Below are positions 48,322-58,296 of a stretch of DNA of 64,000 nucleotides, piece after piece. The notes below the pieces were generated by a model, which did not search any database, was not told the origin of the DNA, and was given only the letters and a program-made list of their open reading frames with translations. This DNA comes from CAWEHU01 sp963808965 (GTDB lineage Bacteria > Pseudomonadota > Alphaproteobacteria > Acetobacterales > Acetobacteraceae). Made by a program: the position numbers and the translations under genes. The stretch is taken from the NCBI GenBank assembly GCA_963808965.1, contig CAWEHU010000031.1:1-64000 (forward strand), in the 5' to 3' direction. How positions within the stretch are numbered: position 1 is the first letter of the stretch; each line of letters opens with the position of its first letter.

Positions 48322-48721
48322 CGCCGCATCTCCCTCAATGCCGAAAGCCTACATGAGGTCGCACGATCAGGCCGGAAATCAAGAGAAGAAGTGGGCGACG
48401 CACAGTTACTCGGACCGCGTCGCGGGAAAGTCGGACTGACTGAGGCGGCCCCCCGCCGGCCGAGGCTGGTCGATGCAGAACCGGCAAACGGCGGTACAGC
48501 CCTTCGCCGCTAGCGATCGTGGCCGGGATTCCAGTCGTCGGACTCTGCATACCTGTATGCAGCCGGTGAATGACACCGATTCGCACTGCATTCCCTGCCG
48601 GCATCCGCCAATGCCCCCGATTCATTTGATCGAGCGCACAGCCAACGCCAAATGGTCGCAACGAAGCGAACTTGAAGAACGAGGAAGCTTCAAGAACGCC
48701 GCAATCATCTGGAGATGAAAG
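48322..48721. other. intergenic region with an 18-base palindrome
   Basis: 400 bases between the hydrolase start (minus) and the secreted repeat gene (plus). No gene is credible here. It must hold divergent promoters; the perfect palindrome at 48545-48562 is the only standout. Confidence 0.6.
48545..48562. promoter_or_regulatory. perfect 18-base palindrome (operator candidate)
   Basis: CTGCATAC-CT-GTATGCAG is a perfect 8+8 inverted repeat with a 2-base centre, 160 bases before the secreted repeat gene and 224 before the divergent hydrolase. Its form suits a dimeric regulator (GntR, LuxR or TetR size). It is too short to be a typical terminator. No regulator is identified. Confidence 0.4.
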
Positions 48722-49105
48722 ATGCGCACCTCAATTATCCTAGTGACTTCGTTGCTGGGGCTGGCTTCGCCGGCAATCGCGCAGACCGCCTCTGCACAGT
48801 CGAGCGGCGCCTACCAGGCCGGCGTAAGCATCACCGCAACGCCGCCGGTGGTTGACACTGGATCGGAAGCTTATCCGAGCTCCCCGACTGGGGCCGACGG
48901 ACGGCGCACAACAATCACCGCGGCACCGCCCGTCGTAGACGCTGGGTCGGAAGTCTATCCGAGCTCAGCGACGGGTGCCGGTGAGCACGAAAACCCCGTG
49001 ATCGCGGGCGGTGCGATCGTGAGCTTATCAAATAGCGAGAGCATGCCGGAATCCATCAATTCGTTCCCGCGTGGCTTCACCGACCCGTATCTCGCGCGTC
49101 GCTAA
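48722..49105 (+). CDS. secreted protein with two 22-residue repeats, unknown function
   Basis: 127 residues. GGAGATGAAAG precedes the ATG. Signal peptide MRTSIILVTSLLGLASPAIA, cut after residue 20. Two near-identical repeats start ITATPPVVDTGSEAYPSS (residues 37-58) and ITAAPPVVDAGSEVYPSS (65-86), 28 residues apart. The rest is Ser/Gly-rich. No cysteines. Function unknown. It is 20 bases before the next small gene, so probably in one operon. Confidence 0.7.
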   Translation: MRTSIILVTSLLGLASPAIAQTASAQSSGAYQAGVSITATPPVVDTGSEAYPSSPTGADGRRTTITAAPPVVDAGSEVYPSSATGAGEHENPVIAGGAIVSLSNSESMPESINSFPRGFTDPYLARR

Positions 49106-49125
49106 GGTGTGAAAAGGAGACCAAC

Positions 49126-49308
49126 ATGAACCTTAATCTGCCGCAATCCGCCGCAGGATCGGCCAGCCCGGGCTTTGATGCCGTTGCGTTTGCGCCGCGC
49201 AGTGCACTCGGACTGTTGCTGGGGCTTGTCGGGAACGGCATCGCCGCGATGTGGACTGGCTACGTCAGGAGCTTGCAACGTACCGGCCGCTTGCCGCCGC
49301 AACTTTGA
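49126..49308 (+). CDS. small membrane protein, unknown function (60 residues)
   Basis: An ATG with AAAAGGAGACC (strong ribosome site) opens MNLNLPQSAAGSASPGFDAV, followed by a hydrophobic helix (SALGLLLGLVGNGIAAMWTG) and a basic end (YVRSLQRTGRLPPQL). It is probably a single-pass membrane peptide co-expressed with the secreted repeat protein. No known family. Confidence 0.6.
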   Translation: MNLNLPQSAAGSASPGFDAVAFAPRSALGLLLGLVGNGIAAMWTGYVRSLQRTGRLPPQL

Positions 49309-49322
49309 ACGGGCGCCTGGCT

Positions 49323-49342
49323 GGGGGGCGTAACCGCCCCCC
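49323..49342 (+). terminator. GC hairpin after the 60-residue gene
   Basis: GGGGGGCG and CGCCCCCC form an 8-base perfect stem with loop TAAC, 15 bases after the stop. No U-tract follows, so termination is likely but not certain. It may also serve the convergent OmpA-type gene. Confidence 0.55.
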
Positions 49343-49401
49343 GGTCCGCCCCGGCGAGCCAAGGGACCCAAGATAGTGGCTGACATTTAATCCGGGCAGC
49401 C

Positions 49402-49930
49402 TCAGGTCGTCCCGTCTGTAATCGTCATGACGATCATATTGCCGTTCCACACCGCAGGAGCTGAGTTGGCGGGCGCCGGCGGCGGCGATAGGCGCTGAAC
49501 CGTTGGTGACCGACAATAGCCCTGGGGCGAATCCCTGCCCCTGCAAATAGCGAATCATGCTGCTCGCCCGCGCCGCGGAAAGCTGGCAGTTGGACGCGAC
49601 GGCAGGGCCGCCCGGGCAGCCGTCGACCGCAACTCGTGTTTTGGGGACGTCGAACAGCGCCTCGATCACCCGATTCAGGAGCTGCTGGCCGCGTTCATCC
49701 AGCTGCGCGCTATAGGCCGGAAACAGAAGCCGACTGTCGAGAGTCAGTTTGGCTCCGGCCGGGAGCTGAGTGATGAGCAACCGGTTATCTTGCACCTCTC
49801 CTGATAAGGAGTTGTTCAGGCGTTGGTCGAGCTCAGCGGCCTGACGCGCCGCGTCCGGCGTTGAGCTGCATCCCGCGACCAGTGCCAGGACCAAGCCGCG
49901 TGCAATCTTCTTACTCCGAATAGCGAACAC
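49402..49930 (-). CDS. OmpA-family outer-membrane lipoprotein (frameshifted)
   Basis: About 175 residues. It starts at a GTG (49930) with GGAGGGG upstream (VFAIRSKKIARGLVLALVAG, lipobox LVAGC). The OmpA-like peptidoglycan domain is clear: LTLDSRLLFPAYSAQLDERG, LLNRVIEALFDVPKTRVAVD, CQLSAARASSMIRYLQGQG. Near 49480 the frame breaks; removing one base gives the normal ending NGNMIVMTITDGTT. Such lipoproteins tie the outer membrane to peptidoglycan. Confidence 0.75.
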
Positions 49931-50774
49931 GGGCCACTTCCCCTCCGCGGCATACTTGCTGACCGGCGACGTCCGCGGATCATTCAGGATGGTCCGCGTC
50001 ACGGGATGCAAATCTACGTACCCTGGCTCGCGAGGGCAACGAAAATGGTCCGCGTCGCAGGCTGGCCATTTCGTGATTTCGCACGCGCGGCCAACGAGGA
50101 TCTCATGCACCCCTTTTGCCTCGCCACGCCCGTCAGGTTCGCCGCCGGAGTGGTCTTTGGGAAACTGAAACTCTCATCGTATGCTCTTGTATACTTACTC
50201 GGCTTCAGCGAGCGTTTTGGAGATCACCTTCACTACTTCATGCTGATGACCTTGGCCTCGCCACCTCGGCTCAGCAGAAGGCTTTCGCTTCGCTTTTGCG
50301 ATGCATGACGATGACGCTCTTGTCCGAAGCCAGAGGGTCGCCCGCGCTCATGCTCCCAACCACGAAATCGCACCGAAGCGATCTTTGCCCTGGACGCAGC
50401 CGAACCCCAGCTTTATCCCTAGCGAGGAGCGCTTCCTAAGGGGGTCGCAGTGTCGAAATTGATCGCGCCATCATGGACCGGATGAGGATGACTACCGTAA
50501 GTTGAAAACTGACGAACCCTTATACCGACATACCGCCGACCTCTGCGCCCTCCTTGCGGATTTTGAAGTGAAAGCGATCCCGATACTCCGGCGAACTCGC
50601 CCGCTCCATTCGTCAAGCGCGATAGCTTAAGAGCTGCGGGAACACCACTTGCGGGATGGCGCCATCTGGGGCATTCAGGCCTCAGCTACATTTGGGTTTG
50701 ATTTAGCGGGTAAGTGGCCTCGCCGAGGCAAAGCACGCGAGCGACGCAACGAGCTGAATTCGGTAGAGGCGCTT
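49931..50774. other. intergenic region, no gene seen
   Basis: 844 bases, the longest gene-free stretch here. Open frames on both strands look random in amino-acid use and have no good ribosome sites. No IS motif, tRNA or palindrome stands out. It could hold decayed genes that are no longer recognisable. Confidence 0.55.
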
Positions 50775-52493
50775 ATGAATACAAACGGCCTTGCGGAGGT
50801 GCAATCAAGCGGCGCGAGTTCAGCTTCTCGCTCGGCACGCGCGGTCGAATCCGCTATCGTATTCCTCGGCCTGCTCACCATCGCGCTGTGCGTGCAATGG
50901 ATGCTTGGAACGCATGCTGCCGAATTCAACGATGACGATGCCTCACACTATGTGTCGGGCCTGCTGGTGCATGACTATTTGCTGTACGGACTCGGGAAGC
51001 CGCCTATCCAGTTCCTCAGGAATTTTTATTCCCATTATCCACAGGTGGGAATAGGACACTGGCCGCCCCTCTACTACTTTGTAGAGGGTCTCTGGATGGT
51101 AGTGTTCTCGGCGGCTCGCGGAGCCATGCTGCTTTTGTCAGCAACGATGCTGGCTTGCCTGGGAACGCTCGTTTACGCGTTCACGATGCCTCGCTTCGGG
51201 CGGCCAAGCGCGATCGCGGCAACAGTTATCGTCGGGCTCGCGCCGATCGTGCTCCAAGCCAGCCTGGAGCTCATGCTCGACACCCCCATCGCGGTTTTGG
51301 CCTTTATCGCGATGTGGCTGTACGTGCGTTATCTGGACGACGGACGCGCCATTCACTCCGCCATGTTCGGAGTTGTGGCTTCGTTAGCTCTGCTCATAAA
51401 GGGCAATGGGGCAGCAATTGCGCTGCTGCCGCCGCTAGCCGTGCTGATTAGCCGCCGATTCGAGTTGCTTCGGCGTGGCTCGTTCTGGCTGCCGGTGCCC
51501 GTTGCCGCGATCCTCGCCGGACCCTGGTACTTGCTGATCGAGTACGGGGCTTCGGTTCCGCGCGCCTTCAATTACGAGTTCGGCTGGTCCTACACTTCTA
51601 CCGCGGTCTACGCGAATGCGGCGGCACTGTTTTCCTGCTGCGGACCGCTCATTGTGGTAGCCGCGCTCGCCGGCCTGGCAATAACGATCTGGCGTCCCGG
51701 GCACGGATCAGAGGCCAATGCGAGGATCGGCGCCGTCGGCTTGCTGCTCGCGGTCTGGCTCTTCCATCTGGTCGTTCCCGCCGGCATAGATCGTCGGTTC
51801 ATGATTCCCCTGCTCGCCCCGCTTGCCATCCTGGCCGTCTGGGCGACGGACCGCGCTTCGACGGCACTGGCTGGCTTCAGCGCAGCGGGCCGTGCCGGAA
51901 TGCTCCCCGCGCTCACGTTGTTAGTATTAGTCGCCTCTTTCCTACCGAAGTTGACGAGTATCGTGCCCAAACCCCAACTCGGAATCATCGCCGCGAGCGA
52001 GGCGGTATGGGCGAATCGCCTTCCGCAGAACCCGGCCGTGCTGGTTGTTGGGTCGAGCCGGTTTGAGGCGATCGCGGTCACTGAGCTCGCGATGCACGAT
52101 CCGGAACGGCCAAGCCTCTTCGTGATGCGCGGCGTGCACGTGCTCGGAGCCGGAGGCTGGAGGCTCAGCGAATACGAACCGAAGTTCTCCTCGGCCGCCG
52201 AGGTCATGGCGGAAATCGATTCAGACGCATTCCCGCTACTTTTAATTCAAGCCAAACCACCTGGAATGGCGGAGTGGGCGGCGCACGTGTCGCAGACCGC
52301 CGAGGCATTGCGGCTGTTTCCTGACCGCTTCGAGCTCCTCTACCGCGACGACAGCGTCACGCCACCGATTGAGCTGTACCGGATCCATGGCAACGACGTG
52401 AAAGTCGCGGATCACGCGAAGCTCGTTGCGCTCAATACGCCTAAGGCGCTAGCCGATTTGTCATATAAGGGTTGTACCGCCCACAGTTGTTGA
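50775..52493 (+). CDS. glycosyltransferase family 39 protein (ArnT/PMT-like)
   Basis: 572 residues from the ATG at 50775 (GAGG upstream). About ten membrane helices, with the GT-C-fold acidic motif HAAEFNDDDASHYV in the first periplasmic loop, where the catalytic Asp lies in ArnT and PMT enzymes. Such proteins transfer a sugar from a polyprenyl-phosphate donor at the periplasmic face. The C-terminal 150 residues form a soluble domain. The acceptor is unknown. It stands alone. Confidence 0.82.
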   Translation: MNTNGLAEVQSSGASSASRSARAVESAIVFLGLLTIALCVQWMLGTHAAEFNDDDASHYVSGLLVHDYLLYGLGKPPIQFLRNFYSHYPQVGIGHWPPLYYFVEGLWMVVFSAARGAMLLLSATMLACLGTLVYAFTMPRFGRPSAIAATVIVGLAPIVLQASLELMLDTPIAVLAFIAMWLYVRYLDDGRAIHSAMFGVVASLALLIKGNGAAIALLPPLAVLISRRFELLRRGSFWLPVPVAAILAGPWYLLIEYGASVPRAFNYEFGWSYTSTAVYANAAALFSCCGPLIVVAALAGLAITIWRPGHGSEANARIGAVGLLLAVWLFHLVVPAGIDRRFMIPLLAPLAILAVWATDRASTALAGFSAAGRAGMLPALTLLVLVASFLPKLTSIVPKPQLGIIAASEAVWANRLPQNPAVLVVGSSRFEAIAVTELAMHDPERPSLFVMRGVHVLGAGGWRLSEYEPKFSSAAEVMAEIDSDAFPLLLIQAKPPGMAEWAAHVSQTAEALRLFPDRFELLYRDDSVTPPIELYRIHGNDVKVADHAKLVALNTPKALADLSYKGCTAHSC

Positions 52494-52582
52494 TGTGTCC
52501 GCTTTCTCGATCATAGCTGCACGATCGTACGATAGGCGGCTGCCAAACTCTGACGAGCTCGGTTAGCCGCGATCGCCTCCGC

Positions 52583-54458
52583 TCAGAACGTCGCCGGGTC
52601 GATCTGGCGGCTCTGCGCCTGCGCGGCCATGCGCACCGACGCATTAACCGCACCGAAGCCCTTGTAACCTCGGCGCTCAAGGATCTCGAAGAAGAAGCGG
52701 TCCGCAAAGTTCACCGTGTAGGCGTGCCGGAACTCGCCGCCCTCGTCGCGGTCGTAAAGCAATCCCAGCCGCTGCAACGTCGCGACCCCGGCATCGTCGA
52801 GGCCTCCCTTCGCCGCGAGATCCTCGTAGTAGTTCTCCGGGATGGGCAGCATCGAGGCGCCGAGCGCCTGGAGCCGCTCCACCGTGCGGACTGCGTCCGA
52901 GGTCGCGAAGGCAATGTGATGCACGCCCGCGCCGGCGAAGGCGGAGACGAAGCGGCCGGTGGCCGTCTCGCGGCTTTCCGATACGTTGAGCAGCAGCCTG
53001 ACCCGACCATCAGCGCTGCTCATAGCGCGAACTCCGAATCAGCCCGTACGGGTCCGGCAGCTCCCAAAGCTGCTCGGGCTCGAGACCGAAAACCGAACGG
53101 TAAAACAACACGAAGCCATCCATTCGACCCGGCGGCAACGCCTGGGCCACATGATCGATGGTCGTCAGGCCCGGCTCTTCGCCGTCCTTGGGTGGATGCA
53201 GGAAAAAATCGTCCTCCCAGATGCTCCGTCCGGATTGATCCGGCTGCACCAGGTAGAAGAGGGTTCCATCCGGTGCGCGCACCGCCGGAATGTGGCGCTC
53301 GCCCGCACCGACGCGTTCCTGCCATTCGGGACAGAGCAACGCGCGCGCCCGTTGCATCGCCCGCTCCGCGTCGTCCACGCGCAACGCCATGGCCGAGACC
53401 GAGGGTCCGTGCAGATGGAAGTGCTCGGCCGCGGCGCTATCCTGCTCGGCGTTCAACACAAGATTGATCTGACCGTGGCTATAGAGCTGCACGTCTTTCG
53501 AGCGGTGCGTTCCCGCGTGCCGGAACCCAAGCCCCTTCAGGAATTGTGCGAGCTCCTGCCGGCTTTGCTCATCCACGGAGAATTCCAGGAACTCAAATCC
53601 GTCGAATGCCGGCAAGGCCGGCAGCTTCGGGCCGCCCGCCTCCAACTCCACGAATATGAGCGAGCGCAGCCCATCCCGCGCTGTCAGGCGGGCCGGTGCG
53701 GCGCGGAACTCGTCATTGAAAATCTCAAGACTGAGCGGCCCACGATAGCCGGATGCGAGAACGGCGCGCGTGAAGCCCGTTACATCGAGCGCGCCCTGGC
53801 CAGGGAAGTTGCGGAAGTGACGGCTCCAGGAAAGCACGTCCATATCGAACCTGGGTGCATCCGCGAGGTGGACAAAGAACAGCTTTTCGGCTGGAACTTG
53901 CGCGAGACCCGAGAAATCGTCGTTCAGGGAAAGAGTATGAAAGCTGTCCACGATCAATCCGAGCGCCGGATAATTCGCCTGCTGCACGATCTTCCACGCG
54001 CGACCCCATCGGTTCACATGGCGTGACCAGGCAAGCGCCTCGAAGCAAACTCTCAGACCGCGCCGGGCCGCACGCTCCGCCATCTCGGTAAGGTCGGCGA
54101 CCGCGCGGCTATCGTCGTCGATCGCCGAGGGCTGCACGTTGGCGCACACGAGAATGAGGTCGGTGCCGAGCGCCTGCATCACATCGAACTTGCGTTCGGC
54201 GCGGTCCATGTTGCGCGACCGTTGCGGTTCGGGCATCGCCTCGAAATCTCGGAACGGCTGGAAGACGGTGATGGCGAGACCGAGGCCCTCGGCGATCTTG
54301 CGGACCTGCTCAGGCGAGCCGCTGAAGGTGAGCAGGTCGTTCTCGAATATTTCGACCCCGTCGAAGCCGATTGTCGCGGCCGTATCCAGCTTCTCCGGCA
54401 AGGTGCCGCTAAGCGAAACTGTTGCGATCGATTTCGGCAGTCGGGTTGGGTCTGACAT
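52583..54458 (-). CDS. quiC: 3-dehydroshikimate dehydratase, QuiC type (frameshifted)
   Basis: About 624 residues after correction. The N-terminal sugar-phosphate isomerase-like TIM barrel (IATVSLSGTLPEKLDTAATI, then DSFHTLSLNDDFSG) is the dehydratase domain. The C-terminal part resembles 4-hydroxyphenylpyruvate dioxygenase (VOC domains: GVHHIAFATSDAVRTVERLQ; FFFEILERRGYKGFG). This fusion converts 3-dehydroshikimate to protocatechuate. The frame breaks near 53030 (LIRSSRYEQR should be LIRSRAMSSADGRVRL) by one base. No quinate or protocatechuate genes are nearby. Confidence 0.85.
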
Positions 54459-54852
54459 GGCTTGATCCGTTCGCGCTTGGAGCTACAGGATTAACGCACC
54501 CGGCCCAGCATCGTGCAACAGGGCCGCCTCTATGCTGCGAGGAGCGCCACGATCTGTCCGGTGCAGGTAGCACGTGATCTGTCCCGCGCATTTGGACCTT
54601 CGGGGTTGGATGCGTCGGACGGAGCAGAGGCAGGCCCTGCTTCCAGGCGCGATCGAGCCCCGGAGACGGAGAGCTGAGCGGTTGGACGGGCCGGAGTTGC
54701 TGGGATGAGCGAACGGACGTTCCGCCGCTCGACCCGCCGCGATGAGAAGAAGGTGGGGCGGGGCGGGGCCGCGCGATACGGAGGTCACGCGATTCGGCTA
54801 AGCACGATACTGCACTTTTGCTCGCGTGGACCGACCGGCTAACATGCGCCCC
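54459..54852. other. intergenic region, no gene seen
   Basis: 394 bases between divergent quiC and the S41 protease. It must hold both promoters. No open frame with coding character, no repeat and no RNA gene was found. Confidence 0.6.
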
Positions 54853-56179
54853 ATGAGTTCCTCGTTCGGACCTCACGCGGCGGGCCGTTTTGATGCTGGG
54901 GAGCCTTGCGGTTGGCGTGCGGCTGGCCCGCGGCCAACCGGGCGATCCATCCGGAGCCTCGTCAGCGGAGGCAAACCAAGCCGCCTTCGATGAGGTTTGG
55001 GAAACGGTCCGCGATCGCTTCTACGATTCCCGCCTTCACGGGTTGGACTGGGCGGCTATTCGCCGGCGCTATGAACCTCAAGCTGCTGCGGCCTCGTCCA
55101 GAGGAGATTTAGCGGCGAGCATCAACGCGATGCTGGCAGAACTCGGCGCCTCGCATACCCAGTACTACACCCCCGACGATCCTGCTTACTATCAGCTCGC
55201 AGGAATCTTCGCTGGCGCGCTGCGCCGCCGCGGTCTGGGACGCATCTTTCCTTCAGGGGAAGTCAGCTATCCTGCAATCGGCGTCTTTACCCATACCGAT
55301 AGCGAGCGGCGCACCGTCATCGCCGGCGTTATCGAGGGTGCGCCCGCCAGCCAAGCAGGCCTGCTCGTTGGCGACGAGATCCTGTCGGTGGGCGACGAGC
55401 CGTTTCGTCCCGTTGCCTCCTTTCGCGGCAAGGTCGGGATTCCGGTTCGCGTCGCGATCCGCCGCGCTGCCCGCGAGCCGCCGATGACACTCAGCGTGAC
55501 GCCAGCGGAGCTCAATCCGAACGCAATGTTCCTGAATGGGCTTCGCGCCAGCGTGCGGATCATTCCGGCGACCAATGGCGTCCAGGTCGGTTACGTCCAT
55601 GTCTGGTCATACGCCGGGATCGCCTATCAACGCGCCCTCGAAGAGCTGATCGCCACCGGCCCGCTGCGGGACGCACACGCGCTGATCTGGGATCTGCGCG
55701 ACGGTTGGGGTGGGGCTGAGCCGCAATATCTCGATTTGTTCAATCCACGTGCACCGACGATGCAAGTCATAGATAGAAACGGAGATGTCGGCTTCGAGGA
55801 CGTCAAATGGCGCAAGCCGGTAGCCATGCTGATAAATCGGGGAACGCGCAGCGGGAAGGAGGTGCTCGCATACGGCTTCAAACGATACCGCCTCGGCGAG
55901 GTTATCGGGGTCCGGACCGCGGGGGCCGTGCTGGCCGCTTCGGCTTTCCTGATGAGGAATGGCGACCTGCTGCTACTCGCGGTCGCCGACGTGCTCGTGG
56001 ATAACCAGCGCCTCGAAGGAGTGGGGGTCACGCCAACGATCGAAGTGCCATTCGATCCCTTGTACGCGGCGGGCAAGGACCCGCAACTCGATCGCGCCGT
56101 CCAGGTATTGTCCGCGTCGACTCTGCTTACGCCGTCCCGACCAGCCCCCGCGCGTAATCGTGAGCATCGAATGGCCTAA
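54853..56179 (+). CDS. S41-family C-terminal processing protease with PDZ, Tat signal (frameshifted at 5' end)
   Basis: About 441 residues after correction. The ATG at 54853 joins the main frame if one T is removed near 54865, giving a twin-arginine signal (LTRRAVLMLGSLAVGVRLAR); without it translation would have to begin at a TTG (54890) and lose the two arginines. A PDZ domain (GVIEGAPASQAGLLVGDEIL) and S41 core (LIWDLRDGWGG, catalytic Ser in NRGTRSGKEVLAY, VIGVRTAGAVLAAS) follow. It trims or degrades periplasmic proteins. Its 3' end overlaps ftsY by 53 bases. Confidence 0.8.
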
Positions 56180-57050
56180 GATCGCCCGCCTGCTCGCCCA
56201 CACCGACCGCATGAACGGGCAAGCCGAACTCCTCGGCGAGCGCGACAACGACCCCGCCTCGGGCGCTGCCGTCGAGCTTGGTGACGACGAGGCCGGTGAC
56301 GTCCACCATCTCCTTGAACACGCGCACCTGCTGGATCGCGTTCTGGCCGGTGGTGGCGTCGAGCACGAGCAAAACCGAATGCGGCGCCGAGGGCTCCTGC
56401 TTCTGCATCACCCGGATAATCTTGCGCAGCTCGTCCATCAGCACGGTCTTGTTGTGCAGCCGTCCGGCGGTGTCGATCAGCAGCACATCGGCTCCCTCGG
56501 CGCGGGCGCGGGTAAGCGCATCGAAGGCGAGTCCGGCTGCGTCGGCATTCGGCGGCCCGGCGATCACCGACGACCCGGTGCGCTGACCCCAAACCTGCAA
56601 TTGCTCGACGGCCGCCGCGCGGAATGTGTCACCCGCTACCAGCACCGGGCGCAAACCCTGTTCCTGATAGAGCTGCGCCATTTTGCCGATCGTCGTCGTC
56701 TTGCCGGTGCCGTTCACCCCGACGACCAGCACGACATGCGGCTTCAAGCTGCGGTCGATCGCGAGCGGATGCGCGACGGGGGAAAGAATCTCCGCGATCT
56801 CGTCCGAAAGCGCGCCGCGCACTTCCTCATCCGTGACTTCCTTGCCGAAGCGGGTACGGCGAAAACTCGCGATCACGCGTGCCGCCACCCCGGTGCCCAG
56901 GTCAGCGCCGATCAGCGCGTCTTCGAGTTCCTCCAGCGCGGCCTCGTCCAGCTTCCTCTTGTTGAAGACGCCCGTAATGCTCTCGCTCAGCTTCTGCGTG
57001 CTACGCGAGAGTCCCTGCTTCAGCTTGTTGAAGAAGCCACCCAAAGCCAT
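56127..57050 (-). CDS. ftsY: signal recognition particle receptor FtsY
   Basis: 307 residues from the ATG at 57050 (MALGGFFNKLKQGLSRSTQK). The N and G domains are complete: GVNGTGKTTT, DTFRAAAVEQL, DTAGRLHNK, TKLDGSARGG. It receives SRP-ribosome complexes at the membrane. The acidic A domain is very short, as in many alphaproteobacteria. It follows mtaB by 16 bases, so dapF-mtaB-ftsY form an operon. Its 3' end overlaps the S41 gene on the other strand. Confidence 0.95.
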   Translation of the reverse strand: MALGGFFNKLKQGLSRSTQKLSESITGVFNKRKLDEAALEELEDALIGADLGTGVAARVIASFRRTRFGKEVTDEEVRGALSDEIAEILSPVAHPLAIDRSLKPHVVLVVGVNGTGKTTTIGKMAQLYQEQGLRPVLVAGDTFRAAAVEQLQVWGQRTGSSVIAGPPNADAAGLAFDALTRARAEGADVLLIDTAGRLHNKTVLMDELRKIIRVMQKQEPSAPHSVLLVLDATTGQNAIQQVRVFKEMVDVTGLVVTKLDGSARGGVVVALAEEFGLPVHAVGVGEQAGDLRPFDAHDYARGLVGTA

Positions 57051-57066
57051 CAGAAAGGTCTCGTCA

Positions 57067-58296
57067 TCAGGCGGGCTCTGCCACCAGGCCGCCACTTTCC
57101 GCGGCAACAACCCGCGCGCCCAAGAGTCGCCCCGCTTCAGTGGAGATCGTCAGGCGAACCGGCGCGAAGTGCTCGCTGTGGCCTGCATCGCGACTCTCGG
57201 TCAGCAGCGAGATCATGCGCCCCTGTTGCCCGTCGTAGAAACGACTTGCGACGCGGGCGCCCGCCTCGCGCAACCGCACCGCCCGCTCGCGACGTACGGG
57301 CCTGGGCACGGCGGGCATGCGGGAGGCAGGCGTGCCGGGTCGCTCGCTGTAGGGAAATACGTGCAGGTATTGGAGACCCGCCTCTTCCACCAAATCGAGC
57401 GTCTCACGGAACAGCGCGTCGGTCTCAGTCGGAAAGCCCGCGATCAGGTCGGCGCCAAGCGCGATTCCGGGCCGTAGCGCACGCGCACGCGCGGCGACCC
57501 TAAGCGCGTCGGCGCGAAGATGGCGCCGCTTCATGCGCTTGAGAACGAGATCGCTGCCCGCCTGTAGCGAGAGATGCAGATGCGGCATCAAGCGCGGCTC
57601 CTCCGCCACGAGGCGCCATAGCTCGGCATCGATCGCCGCCGGATCCAGCGAGGAGAGGCGCAGGCGGGGTAAGTCCGGCACGAGTGCGAGCAGCCGCCGA
57701 ACCAGTTGCCCGAGGCTCGGCCTGCCGGGCAGATCCGGGCCGTAGCTCGCGATGTCCACGCCGGTCAGCACCAGCTCGCGGTAGCCGGCCTGCACCAGCG
57801 CGCGCGCTTGCGCGACGATCGCGCCGACCGGGACGCTTCGGCTCGGACCCCGCCCGTACGGGATAATACAGAACGTGCAGCGATGGTCGCAGCCCTGCTG
57901 CACCTGAACGAACGCGCGCGCACGGCCGGCGAACTCGGTCAGCAGATGGGCTGCGGTCTCGCGCACAGCCATGATATCCGATACCGCGCCCGGCGCGCCC
58001 GGTACCCAACTCTCGGGCCGCAGCTTCTCTGCATTTCCGAGCACGCGCGCGACGCCGGGCAGCGCCTTCCAGGCCGACGGATCGATTTGCGCCGCGCAGC
58101 CGGTGACGACGATGCGCGCCTGCGGTCGTTCGCGGTGTGTGCGCCGGATCGCCTGGCGAGCCTGCCGCTCCGCCTCCGCTGTCACGGCACAGGTATTGAC
58201 GACGACGGTATCGGCGAGCGAGGCCGCGTGCCCGCGAATCACCTCGCTTTCATAGGCGTTCAGCCGGCAGCCGAAGGTGATGACCTCGGCAGTCAT
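57067..58296 (-). CDS. mtaB: tRNA (N6-threonylcarbamoyladenosine(37)-C2)-methylthiotransferase MtaB
   Basis: 409 residues from the ATG at 58296, overlapping the dapF stop by 4 bases. The N-terminal UPF0004 domain (VITFGCRLNAYESEVIRGHA, VNTCAVTAEAERQARQA) binds one iron-sulfur cluster. The radical SAM motif CDHRCTFC (in QQGCDHRCTFCIIPYGRG) binds the second. A TRAM-like C-terminus follows. It adds a methylthio group to t6A37 in tRNAs. Start fixed by coupling. Confidence 0.93.
   Translation of the reverse strand: MTAEVITFGCRLNAYESEVIRGHAASLADTVVVNTCAVTAEAERQARQAIRRTHRERPQARIVVTGCAAQIDPSAWKALPGVARVLGNAEKLRPESWVPGAPGAVSDIMAVRETAAHLLTEFAGRARAFVQVQQGCDHRCTFCIIPYGRGPSRSVPVGAIVAQARALVQAGYRELVLTGVDIASYGPDLPGRPSLGQLVRRLLALVPDLPRLRLSSLDPAAIDAELWRLVAEEPRLMPHLHLSLQAGSDLVLKRMKRRHLRADALRVAARARALRPGIALGADLIAGFPTETDALFRETLDLVEEAGLQYLHVFPYSERPGTPASRMPAVPRPVRRERAVRLREAGARVASRFYDGQQGRMISLLTESRDAGHSEHFAPVRLTISTEAGRLLGARVVAAESGGLVAEPA

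Noticed and set aside
48545..48562. A lux box for quorum sensing
   Set aside because: The CT and AG half-sites are 14 bases apart instead of 12 and no LuxR or LuxI gene is present.
50006..50439. Overlapping plus-strand open frames of about 100 codons
   Set aside because: No ribosome site, random composition, and no family resemblance.
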